This document shows positions 12,000 through 22,650 of a stretch of DNA of 64,000 bases, one piece after another. A program made the translations under genes and the position numbers. This stretch comes from Caprella mutica (Eukaryota > Arthropoda > Malacostraca > Amphipoda > Caprellidae), in NCBI GenBank assembly GCA_947561585.1, contig CANNZV010002559.1, positions 1-64,000 of the forward strand. Direction: 5' to 3'. Each line of letters opens with the position of its first letter. The first letter of the stretch is position 1. Under the pieces are notes generated by a model. The model saw only the letters and a list, made by a program, of their open reading frames with translations, was not told the origin of the DNA and made no database searches.

Positions 12000-12262
12000 T
12001 ATGAAATCAGATCTAGGACATTTCGTCCACGGACCATCGTTCACGAATTGCATTATTTCTTATTTTAAAGCGTTTATGGTGTATATTTAATATTATTTTT
12101 CACTATAGCCTTATTATCTAGGCGTAAATACGTAATACTATTATATGTGATTTGAGCCGAAGCATTTCATATGAATAAAATAAAATAAAATCATAAAAAT
12201 GTTTATCCATCGAATACAATTTATAAATAAAGATTTGCTAAACGGGTTGACTGTATTTTAAT
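12000..12262 (+). repeat. Repeat end with cgtccacgg word, copy 1
   Basis: This segment is the inverted copy of 24720-25010. Shared parts are the gacatttcgtccacgg word, the gaattgcattattt block and cataaaaatgtttat. The other copy has four tandem words where this has one or two. A related word array lies at about 13545-13640 in opposite orientation, so a foldback element spanning 12016-13640 is possible. Confidence 0.6.
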
Positions 12263-12297
12263 TTAGTTATTTAACTCATTTATTATTCTGTACTAAC

Positions 12298-12844
12298 CAG
12301 GATACAGTAACATAGGGTATGGTAATCAGCTGATTGAATCTATAGTTTGAGGTGACCACCGGGTGACTCAAAATGGCGACTCTGACCACACTTTGAAAAA
12401 TGGAAAAACCTACTTAAGCTTAATCACTTTTAAATTGAATTTTTTCTTATCAATTACTAACTAGGTATTGGTTAAATTGTATTTCCATTATTTTTTTTCT
12501 TATTTGTTATTCATAGGAACTACAATTTAGCAGTTAACTAGCACTAATTTAGGCTCCTAGGTAGCATATTTTCAAGACCCTATTTTTAATAGTTAAGATA
12601 AAGAAATGAACAATAAAAACACTTCTGAATTATATCTATATATTCAACTTTAAGGTTCAATCGCCATTTCCGCTTTTCTTTTGCACGAAACCCCTATAAA
12701 ATGACTTCAAACTTCTCGAAATTAACATGCAAATACGAGGAATTATGAGCCCCTCGGTCACAAACAAGGAATGTGTTGTTGTGGTGACGTCATATTTTTG
12801 TGTCGTCTACTAGGTACTATACCCGTTTATGTTCCTGTACCCTG
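12298..12844. mobile_element. hAT-type MITE with 8-bp target duplication
   Basis: The ends read CAGGATACAG and CTGTACCCTG, and the inverted similarity continues for about 30 bp. The 8-bp string GTACTAAC lies immediately outside both ends (12290-12297 and 12845-12852). It fits the nTnnnnAn preference of hAT elements, and the CAGG start fits too. No transposase is present. Confidence 0.8.
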
Positions 12845-14029
12845 GTACTAACAAATCAATTATCAGTATCTAAGATATATAACCGAAATAACATGGGACT
12901 AACAAGAATAAATATGTGGACACGAAAGAGAGAAAAGTAAATAATAATAGTTTTTATATATGCCTATATGGTTTATCATGAGTCTGAAAATATGGAACGG
13001 TCCGACAACACGGACTATTTACTTTTAAATAATTTATCGTAACAGTGCAAATTACCAATATCTAGATAATTCTTCTATATTACCTTTAATTATCAATCAC
13101 TTATTTAGTTGTATGTATAACGTATATATTTCATGTAGTCAATGTTAAAAAAATTATGTTTGAAGATACTAATTTCTGAACCAATATTGTTTCTATATTC
13201 TAATAACCTATTGATGATTATTGTAGTTACTGTGAAATAGACACCGCTAAAACATGTCTCCGTTTTCTATGTTTATGTACTGTAAAAACTTCGTGACATG
13301 CCTCGTAATTATTACAGATTTTATTAAGACCAGGGTGTAATGAAAGTGGGGCCTGCCTGTATATCATTAAACAAATATTCAGTTTTATTATTTTACTGTT
13401 TTACGTCCAGGATGAGAAGATTGCGATAAGAATTAAGGCAAATACCATAAATTTATAATTACCATCAACAAAGGGTGTTTTCTACTTTTACACTGCAAAA
13501 TACATACAAATAAAATAAAATAAACACATAATAAATATATTACAAATAAATCCTTTCGTGGACAATAATTGTTCGTGGATGAAATGTCCCTTGACTAAAT
13601 GTTTGTTAGACGAATTGTCCGTGCACGGAAAAATAAAACATTTTACTATATTGAAAAGAAAATTCGATTCCATGCATTTGTACCGATATAGAACAGATGA
13701 TTCGAAGGAGTTAGCTGAACCTATCCACTGCTTTTTAAATTCCAATTTTGTATTATTTACTATGATGAAATTGTAATGTTTGTGTATTGGATGTATTATT
13801 TAATATAAATTCATCAAATTTTTGAGTTCAATTACAAATTTCATTCCTTCATAACGGTGTCATTATTGATGAAATAAGATGAGAAATATTATTCATAATA
13901 ATGATTAATCAAACTAAAAACAAGAAATAACACTCCGGGCGATACTCCCCGAGGAGAGCTGCGACTATGGCAATTTATCAGGGGCACAGAAAAATCACAC
14001 AGTCAATGAAAATTCACTTTCGTAATTCA

Positions 14030-14460
14030 CTTACTTTCCTACCCTCTGAAGTGATCATATAAATCTAGTAAAGCTACCATTAGAAATTTGTTTCAATCGA
14101 ATCAGTTCATTATAGAAGATGAAGAACTAACTTTAATATGTGCCTGCAAGTGAAAAACAAGTCCACACAAAATATTAATTTTTGACTATTATATGACGAT
14201 TATACTAGCAAAATTCTGCTTACTAAAAATATTAGTGAATGCACGAGTTACCTATAACAGCTATTTTCGAGCAAATAGATTTATTGAAAGAGAAGTAACT
14301 TTAGTGTCAGTATCGAATGAAATTATAAATCTATATGCAAATATTTTTTATCAATTTTTATATTTAAAGCGAATAAGCCATAGCTACTACCACTTGCAGT
14401 GTTTTTCAATCAAATCTGTTCAATATTGAAAGAGTAGTAACGATTTTCCCAAACTCCACA
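14030..14460. repeat. Degenerate satellite-like units (left block)
   Basis: The recurring phrase tttcaatcaaatcngttca followed by attgaaagag and aagtaactttag occurs about every 180 bp, in diverged form. The same phrase family occupies 15330-15770 on the other side of the KPEKVP minisatellite. The short open frames here do not resemble genes. Confidence 0.55.
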
Positions 14461-14462
14461 AA

Positions 14463-14512
14463 CAATAACAATCAGAGGGTGTTTTTAGGCTGCGCTCATA
14501 CCGGGTCGCAGC
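14463..14512 (+). repeat. Flanking direct repeat ending in gggtcgcagcaat (left)
   Basis: The sequence around aacaatcag, gggtgttt and taggctgcgctc followed by cgggtcgcagcaat occurs here and again at 15803-15852 in the same orientation. The two copies bracket the minisatellite block. Confidence 0.6.
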
Positions 14513-14590
14513 AATAAATAACAAATATTAATTCTCCAATATGGTAATTCATTTATAAGTCTTCAAAAAATAATACAAACAACCGAATAT

Positions 14591-15226
14591 TTGGCAACTC
14601 AGGTTTGGCGGCAAAATTACAATAGTAAATTATCAAATCCGAGCTATAATAACACTCTTGCACCAATCCTGAGAACTGTACTCAAACCAGAAAAAGTTGC
14701 ACCCAGACCAGAAAAGGTTACACCCAAACCAGATAAAGTTCCACCCAAACCAGAGAAAGTTCCACCCAAATCAGAAAAAGTTCCACCCAAACCAGAGAAA
14801 GTTCCACCCAAACCAGAGAAAGTTCCACCCAAATCAGAGAAAGTTCCACCCAAACCAGAGAAAGTTACACCCAAACCAGAGAAAGTTGCACCCAAACCAG
14901 AGAAAGTTGCACCAAAACCAGAGAAAGTTACACCCAAACCAGAGAAAGTTCCACCCAAACCAGAGAAAGTTCCACCCAAACCAGAGAAAGTTCCACCCAA
15001 ATCAGAGAAAGTTCCACCCAAACCAGAGAAAGTTACACCCAAACCAGAGAAAGTTGCACCCAAACCAGAGAAAGTTGCACCAAAACCAGAGAAAGTTACA
15101 CCCAAACCAGAGAAAGTTCCACCCAAACCAGAGAAAGTTCCACCCAAACCAGAGAAAGTTACACCCAAACCAGAGAAAGTTGCACCCAAATCAGAAAAAG
15201 TTGCACACTTCCTAATCAATCCTTAA
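14591..15226 (+). repeat. 21-bp minisatellite open as a KPEKVP-type repeat (possible coding exon)
   Basis: About 25 units of the ccacccaaaccagagaaagt type run without a stop for 211 codons and read PKPEKV with P, T or A at the last position. Because units are 21 bp, the other frames and the minus strand are also largely open, so openness alone is weak evidence for coding. There is no good ATG at the start. Codon-level bias to Lys, Pro, Glu and Val would suit a repetitive structural protein, but I see no promoter or splice context that settles it. It lies between the two convergent genes. Confidence 0.5.
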
Positions 15227-15329
15227 TCTCTTCTCAACCACGAAAAATCACTACCTAATCCAGGAAAAAGAATGAACAAGTCTATTTAAAATTAAATATT
15301 TAGAGTATTAATAATTAAATTTTCAATAT

Positions 15330-15852
15330 TCTACTCTATAGAATTTGTAGCAAATACATCAGGCTACCCAATTAGGGCTTGTTTCAAGTAAATCGAATTA
15401 TTATTGAAGGAGAAGCAATTTTAGTTCTACCTTCAGAAAAGATTCCAAGTCCGTACAAAATTCAAATTTTTGACCAGTAGAATTAAATTTTTCGAAATTC
15501 TATTCTCTAGAAATTGTAGTAAATACACCAGTCTACATATTAAAGCTTGTTTCAACCAAATCGATTCATTATTGAAGAAGAAAAAGCAATTTTAATGACA
15601 AAATCGTAAAAAATTACAAGTCCATACGATTGATTATATTTGATCAAATTTTGAGATTTAAAATTATTATTTTGAATTTTTTTTTCTCTAGAAAGTGTAG
15701 CGAATAAGTCAGGCTATCATTTGAAGTTTGTTTCAATCAAATCGGTTGACTATTGAAGGAGTTGGGGATTGAAAATCCCCAACAACAACCCCAACAACAA
15801 CAACAATCAGGGGGTGTTCTTAGGCTGCGCTCCTAGCGGGTCGCAGCAATGA
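15330..15852. repeat. Satellite-like tandem units (right block)
   Basis: About two and a half units of roughly 180 bp share tctctagaaantgtagnnaat, gtttcaancaaatcg and ttattgaaggag. The block ends with the second copy of the gggtcgcagcaat repeat, just after a small hairpin (ggggatt and aatcccc). Confidence 0.6.
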
Positions 15853-15859
15853 TTATATC

Positions 15860-18400
15860 GCTCTCTCAATCCTTCAGTACCTACGTATAATGGAGAGAAC
15901 ATTTTATTCTACAATTGTCTCACTTTGACTGAATTTTATATGCTATACTGAGAAAAATATATAAATCTGAGATTGAGATCCATTCTACGTTTGTAACATT
16001 TCCGTGGCACTTAAATGCATCACTGATCAAGTTAGTATATCAGACATTCAGTAAGTAGCTCACATGGTGTAAAACTACGAACTTTTTTGAATAATGTTAA
16101 AATGTTCTCTATATTTGGGATTTACTGTTTTAAATCTACTTCGAACTAGGTAGGAGAGTAAAATAGATATGCCTATCATAATGTAAGTTGAACAAATTGT
16201 TTTATCACGGTTATTTTAATTAAAATGTAGTGTTTTCATGTCAACAGATATGATTTTTTGGCATTGACTTTTATTATTCATTGAATAATATCTACTCTCT
16301 AGAGACGAGAGATATAAATAGTATAGGTAAGGTGAGCATACAATATATAGTCTTTATATATAGTAAATACCCATATTAAAATAGAGGACTTCAATGTCGC
16401 TATAAGTAGCTCTTATTTGGTGAATCATTGCCCCATTCATCAATTTTATACAATTAATTGGTTTTCATTTTAATTGATTTTGACACATCACACACGGATT
16501 TCACCCTTCTATAGAGGATTTAGTGGTAACAAAGAAGTCTTTGCAATAAAGAAGCCAAAACTATGAAGACTGCATGGTAGCCTTCAGGGAAAGCAGAAGA
16601 GCCTCACTAAATATTTCTGATTCAGGTTTAAATTAATTATATAATTATCAAAAATTACCCAATTTTTCATAATTCAATATAAATTAGTTTATTAACTATA
16701 ACAAGTAAAAATACAACACAATTCATCTATAATTAAATCCATTATAGTACTATAGTGATCTATCTTGATTAGTAGAGTCCTGAGTAATAAAGTATCCTGC
16801 AGAATGAACATGTTATATGTAGTCTCCCATAAATGGCTATCAGTTTCTGATTTACCTGTAGTTCATTAATGAGGAGTTCTAATAGTACAACTCCTCCCTC
16901 TATAATGATAATTTGTGAAAGCCCTGTATATAATGAACCATCCCGATTATTATAGTTTTTTTAATCCATATATTTCATTTAATTAAAAATGCAAATTTCG
17001 TTCGTTGTTAAGTTTATTCTAATTAGTAACATTCCAGGGACTGAAAAAAGTGCAATTAAATATATTAGACTTTATTTTACCAGAGTCGTGAGGACTATCT
17101 CATAAAACATTTCTTTCCAGTAACAGCGTCTGACAAAATCTGTGAATAAAATTTTAAGCTAATCATCATCATCAGAGGAATTATTGGCAGCTGCTTTATA
17201 GAACAATGTTCAGCTGTTATCCAATTGGAAATGGAAGACTGCTTGGAACAGCAGTAATCAACTAACAAAAAAAAAAAAAAATTAAGAACCACACAATTAA
17301 CACGTCTCATCAGTATAAGTTAAATCAGTATGACATAGAGAATGTATTTAAATTGTTTATAGATTCATAGAAAAACTCATTTTCGGTATAGTTGTATCGG
17401 CTAGTATTGTTCCTCGTTTCAAAATTTATGCAAATAAAATTGTCGAACAAATTCCTGATGTTCAAAATCCGCCATTCTTTCTAAATCTGAACCATTTTTA
17501 CATTTTAGAAGTTTCTAACTAAAACAACGCTAACAATAAAGCAAGGATTGGAAAAGCTGTTTTTGTGATCGTTATTGGGGTATTCTGTACTTCCACATCT
17601 ACACCTTCACTAAATTTTGTCATCATTTCGTTTTTTAGATTTTATAGTATTTTTTTACAATCTTTGAAATTCGTATTATTTCATAATACGTAAACGATAT
17701 TCTCATTATAGAAATTTTTCATTTGAATAACATAATTTTATTTTCTAGTCTTCTGATAACTCGAAAAAGGTCGATATAAAATAAATATATATAAGTATTA
17801 AGTATTCACTAAAATTATATTAAAATGGACCTAATGATAAATACCCCACGTGAGAAATAAATAAAAACTGTCAAAAACCATTTTCAATATAGGTTACGCA
17901 TTTACAATATAAATTTCTTTTCTTTTCTCTAATAATCATTTATTTAGATAGACAAAGTACAAGATATTACATATTTATTAATTATGCTGATTCAATACAA
18001 GATAATTGCCCCCTCCTTCAAACGATCTTTCCACTCTAATTTTTATATTACTCTATTCATATATCTTAGGTTACTGATTATAAAACTGCAAATCATTTCA
18101 AATTTGAATTTATTTTTAAAGAATATGTGATTTAAGTTATTTGGGTGGGTTATGAACTACTCCCAGACTTTCTAAGCGAAGAAAAAATATCTTCATTTCT
18201 GACTAATTCAAAGCAATAATAATACAGTATATCATAAATGCTACCTATACCGTTACCTAAATACTGTTATCTTAAAAATCAGTAGGTGCTTAAAAGCACA
18301 TAAATATCTGAATATAATGAAATATACGACAAAGAAAGCATTCCTTCTTCTTCTATTTTTGCTATTGGAAAGTTGAGCAGTGAAGGTTAAGTGTGTAAAA
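15860..18400. other. No recognised feature
   Basis: AT-rich sequence without a credible coding frame, strong inverted repeat or RNA gene that I could identify. It contains an A-run near 17265 and a (TA)n tract at about 18413-18437 next to the Penelope-like element. Confidence 0.5.
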
Positions 18401-18437
18401 TATTGCATATAGCATATATATATATATATATATATTA

Positions 18438-18702
18438 ATTAAGCATGTCTCATTGAAGAGTAGATGAGCCTTTACTTTAGATAATTTTTTACTTTGTTTT
18501 TCGAGTTTTCTGAATATAACTAAATTTTCTTGAGATATTATTTTCAGTATGCATTTTGAGAGCCAGAAGGAAATTAAATTTTTGATTACCATCTTATTAT
18601 TAAATGAAACTATTTTTATTGATTAAAACACAATATAAAAAAAAAAAAAATTCACAACGTTTCGATAAATGACTTTTATCATCTTCAGGTATTTAACTCA
18701 TT
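18438..18702 (-). repeat. Inverted pseudo-LTR piece
   Basis: It is the reverse complement of 21855-22120, including the ctgaagatgataaaag motif, the T/A run and the segment that would encode ISFWLSKCILKII. It marks the 5' boundary of the inserted element. Confidence 0.85.
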
Positions 18703-18728
18703 ATAGAAATTTTTCTCATTTTTCTCAT

Positions 18729-18829
18729 TAATAATAAGATGGTAATCAAAAATTTAATTTCCTTCTGGCTCTCAAAATGCATACTGAAAATAATATCTCA
18801 AGAAAATTTAGTTATATTCAGAAAACTCG

Positions 18830-18871
<42 letters not shown>

Positions 18872-18950
18872 ATCTAAAGTAAAGGCTCATCTACTCTTCA
18901 ATGAGACATGCTTAATTAATAATTTGTTGCCAACTTATACTAATATTCGT
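18729..18950 (+). repeat. Direct pseudo-LTR piece overlapping the 5' end of the reading frame
   Basis: It matches 21947-22137 in the same orientation, apart from a run of about 38 A where the other copies read aaaacaaagtaaaaaatt. The first codons of the element's reading frame therefore lie inside the terminal repeat. Confidence 0.85.
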
Positions 18951-21212
18951 CTCCATGATGACGCAACAAGAGCCGAAGATTTTGTCGGTCATTTCCGTAA
19001 AAATTTAATAACTAATCAAATAGCTCAACAACAACAAGAAGTACGCAGTTTATCATCAGCCTGTGATGAATTAAGGTCTGCACTTGAATTGGGCTTATTT
19101 CCCCAAATAAAATACGAAGCAGTAATTTTACTTATTAACCGGATTACAGTGGCATGTGATCTGTCTTGGCGAACAACTCATCTTAACAAGTTGGAGAGAT
19201 TATACGGTGGTACTGTATATTTGAAGGAAAACCGCCAGAGCGTCATTAATTTGTCTGCCATAGTTCTATCGGATGATCAGAAGGATATTTTTAACTATGG
19301 CATGAACTGTCATCTTCGCTCTAAGTATGACTCTACACGAAAAAAGATTGAAGTTGAAAAACTCTACTCGCAGATAAAAAGTGAAAAAGATAAATCGACA
19401 ATAGCAGTTGCGGATGATGAGACACTGCGTTGTGAATTGAAGAGGTTTGGTTTAAGGACGATAAAAGATTATAGAACAGACATACTCAACAAAGAACAAT
19501 ACGCCATGATAAAGGATATAAGAAATAATGAAGGTGTAGTTGTAAGAAAAGCTGACAAAAGCAATACATTTGTATTACTGAATTCAAATGATTACCTCCA
19601 AAAAATGAACTCCACGACACAGGACGAAAATAGATTTAAAAAGTTACAATCGGACAGCACTGACCAACTGAAGAGAAGTCTTAATGACTTAATCGACCTA
19701 GCCAACGCAGCAGCGGGAAGGAGAGTATTCGACAAATTAATCGGCCACTACAAACCAGGTTATTTATATGGAAACCCTAAAATACATAAATCAACTGAAA
19801 ATCCACCCATGAGACCAATCATATCTCAAATTGGAACACCATCATACAGCATTGCCCAAAAATTGAACTCCATCTTAAAAAAATACATCCCTACAAAATA
19901 TATGATAGAATCAACAGATGAATTTCTAAGCATAATCAGAGCATCCAACGCAACTGGACTCATGGCATCCCTTGATGTAGAGAGTCTATTTACCAATGTA
20001 CCTGTTGAAACGACAATAGAAATAATTCTACAAAACGCATACCACCATCCATCTCTAACTCCGCCATCATTCCCGAAAAACATCATGAAAAACCTTCTTC
20101 TTACCTGCACTACCCAAACCCCTTTCCGACACGTCAATGGCGATATATACATGCAGATCGAAGGAGTCAGCATGGGTTCGCCTTTAGGCCCACTCATGGC
20201 AAACTTCTATATGGCCAACCTGGAGAACAACATGCTACATAATCTTAACAGCAACCACAAACCTCTAATTTACTGCAGATATGTAGACGACATCTATCTA
20301 CTTGTCCAACATGCCGGCATCCTCGACAATCTCAAATCAATATTCGAATCAAATTCCGTCCTCAACTTCACTTATGAAATAGAAACAAATAAAAAACTAA
20401 CCTTCCTCGACGTCAATATCCTCAAAATCAATAATCGATTCCACACCTCAGTCTATATAAAACCTACCAACTCCGGAGATCTAATTAATTTCAAAAGCAT
20501 TGCCCCTGACAGATACAAAACTGGTGTAATAAAAACTATGATCCATCGAGCACACAAAATATCAAGCAGCAGAGAATCCTTCAACTCAGAAATAAACAGA
20601 CTAAAACAATTATTTGTCAATAATAATTTCCCGTTGTCTGTCATCGACTCGCATTTAGAACGTTTCTTAGACAAGACTATAGCCCCACAAACCGAAATGT
20701 TACCACAAGATTCCATCCGCTTTTACTACAGAAATCAAATGAGCAACCAATATAAGCAAGAAGAAAAGAATCTACGCAAAATAGTAACTGAACACATCAA
20801 ACCAAAAAATGATAAAATAATTAACCTACTTATTTACTACAAAAACAGGAAACTCTCCCACCTTCTAATCAGAAATAACATCCACAAAGACCAAACCAAT
20901 AGTCATGTGGTGTATAAGCACGTATGCGACCAGGAGGGGTGTCAACCCCCCCAATTCTACGTTGGTTATACAACCACAACCCTCAAACAACGTCTCTTGG
21001 CACATACACAAAAGGGCAGCATCAAAGACCACAACCAAAATCTCCATAATAGAAAAATCAAGACCATAGACCTAACCAATTCTACAACCGTAATCCATCG
21101 ATCAACAGACAGAAACGAACTCATCATAGCCGAAGCACTCATGATCAAATCTCAAAAACCTACAATCAATAACCAACGAGAAGGAGAGGTACGGATACTC
21201 CAAATATTTTAG
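18777..21212 (+). CDS. Penelope-like reverse transcriptase with C-terminal GIY-YIG endonuclease
   Basis: An uninterrupted frame of 811 codons. RT motifs visible: SLDVESLFTNVPV with the first catalytic Asp near residue 400, MGSPLGPLMANFYM near 466, RYVDD with Asp 504-505, and LTFLDVNI. The C-terminal part has the Penelope-type GIY-YIG layout: VYKHVC, then FYVGYTTTTLKQRL around 727-740 and a late NELIIAEALM with a candidate Glu. The product would nick DNA and reverse-transcribe its RNA onto the end. The start is uncertain: the first ATG lies in the terminal repeat and is followed by a Lys run from the A-tract, so a later start is possible. The open frame suggests a young copy. Confidence 0.9.
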
Positions 21213-21854
21213 TTCTTCATTATCATTTCTAATCCTTATATCTGTTTTTTTTTTCTCTCTCTCTCTACTTTATATATCTCAAATCCTCAATTAATATTTT
21301 AAATTTGCATAATTATATATTTACCTCTGGAACAATACCCATTTCATTTTAAAAACATATGTATTAGACAGGATTTTCACCATCAAATCAATTGTTATTT
21401 ATTTTTAGTTTTACTCCATAAACTCTCTAGGTGACGCATCATACTTAAATAATCTGCCAGCATCCACTAAACCTAGTTATTAATTCTGACCAAAAGATTC
21501 ACTCAGTCTTACATTACCTCTTTAAATCCTAACTATATTACCTTCACTTCCCGCATTAATGTTTTTATTTTCACTTTTCATTGTCCCATCAAATTTTAAT
21601 TAGTGACATGCTAGTTTTCTCATAGTCATTTTGAAATATCAAACTAACATTATTTTTCCATAAAAATTGCATAATTCGTAACATTACATTCATTTTTTTT
21701 TAACCAATAATCCTTTCCTTCTCTTGTTAAGTTATACATTTCTTTTTTTCCTTCTGTTTATGTTCATTTAGTCTAACCATCTCTATTACATCAGTCTAAG
21801 CATTTATATTTTATTTCTGTTCTTCTTAATTCCAGACTGTCTGTACATATTTTA

Positions 21855-22137
21855 AATACCTGAAGATGATAAAAGTCATTTATCGAAACGTTGTGAATTT
21901 TTTTTTTTTTTAATATTGTGTTTTAATCAATAAAAATAGTTTCATTTAATAATAAGATGGTAATCAAAAATTTAATTTCCTTCTGGCTCTCAAAATGCAT
22001 ACTGAAAATAATATCTCAAGAAAATTTAGTTATATTCAGAAAACTCGAAAAACAAAGTAAAAAATTATCTAAAGTAAAGGCTCATCTACTCTTCAATGAG
22101 ACATGCTTAATTAATAATTTGTTGCCAACTTATACTA
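21855..22137 (+). repeat. 3' pseudo-LTR of the Penelope-like element
   Basis: The full-length terminal repeat. Its first part contains the hammerhead-like core, then a T-run and attgtgttttaatcaataa, then the segment shared with the 5' direct piece. Without the A-tract its reading continues as KQSKKLSKVKAHLLF. Confidence 0.85.
21860..21898 (+). ncRNA. Hammerhead-ribozyme-like core in the pseudo-LTR
   Basis: CTGAAGA matches the CUGANGA core. It is followed after one T by a 6-bp stem (GATAAA and TTTATC, loop AGTCA) and then GAAA. These are the two conserved core strands around stem II. Hammerhead motifs are known in Penelope-like terminal repeats. I could not fix stem III or the cleavage site, so activity is not claimed. 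The same core is present inverted at 18662-18698. Confidence 0.55.
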
Positions 22138-22309
22138 ATATATATATTAGTGAATAACTATAAAATGTATATATTGAATAAAAAAATCTGACGTAAATGA
22201 TACCACAAAAGATTATTTCAACAAAGCTATAGAAATGAAATGAAATTTAACAATAAAATTATTTCAAAGGCTTCGTAGATTAGAGCAATGAATTATGAAA
22301 ATTACAGTT

Positions 22310-22650
22310 CTAATACAAATCTTCAGGCCCATAGGGTCTACGCAAGTCGTTTCTCGAGCGTGAAGGTCCAGGCTGTGAGCCAATCCCATACTGCGATTGT
22401 GGGCGACTTTGAGCAGGCGGAGAAGTGTAATTAAAAGGTTTAGGAGGATCATATTGAGACCGGGATTTCCTACCCATGTCATTATAGGGCCTCATCTCTA
22501 TTTGTTCTCTTGGTCTGGAGTTTGCTCGAGGCATTGGCCTAGGAGGTATGGGATAGTTCCTGTCATCTCTGGTGTAAGCAGATGGAGAAGACCGCATCTG
22601 AGATGACCTCTGCATTCTTTCTGCATCTTCGTTGTAAGAGTTACGGTTTT
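22310..22650 (-). CDS. Gene 2 exon 6: conserved C-terminal tail and stop
   Basis: The acceptor is tctacttcag; the exon begins in phase 1 and ends at TAG (22312-22310). It encodes QNRNSYNEDAERMQRSSQMR, a Pro/Arg-rich part, SRPQSQYGIG and RRPYGPEDLY. It is 30 bp longer at its start than gene 1 exon 7, and takes the place of both gene 1 exons 6 and 7. Confidence 0.9.

Larger units (their letters stand above)
18438..22140 (+). mobile_element. Penelope-like retroelement with GIY-YIG domain, open reading frame
   Basis: The layout is an inverted terminal piece (18438-18702), a direct terminal piece (18729-18950), the RT/endonuclease frame, a 3' untranslated region and a full terminal repeat (21855-22137). 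Mixed inverted and direct pseudo-LTRs are a known habit of Penelope-like elements. The (TA)n tract abuts the left end. It lies about 170 bp past the stop codon of gene 2. Confidence 0.9.

Noticed and set aside
18413..18437. (TA)n as a regulatory TATA element
   Set aside because: A dinucleotide run at the border of the Penelope-like insertion; likely target or microsatellite.
19826..21148. Minus-strand open frames over the Penelope-like RT
   Set aside because: Shadows of the plus-strand frame, which carries all the RT and endonuclease motifs.
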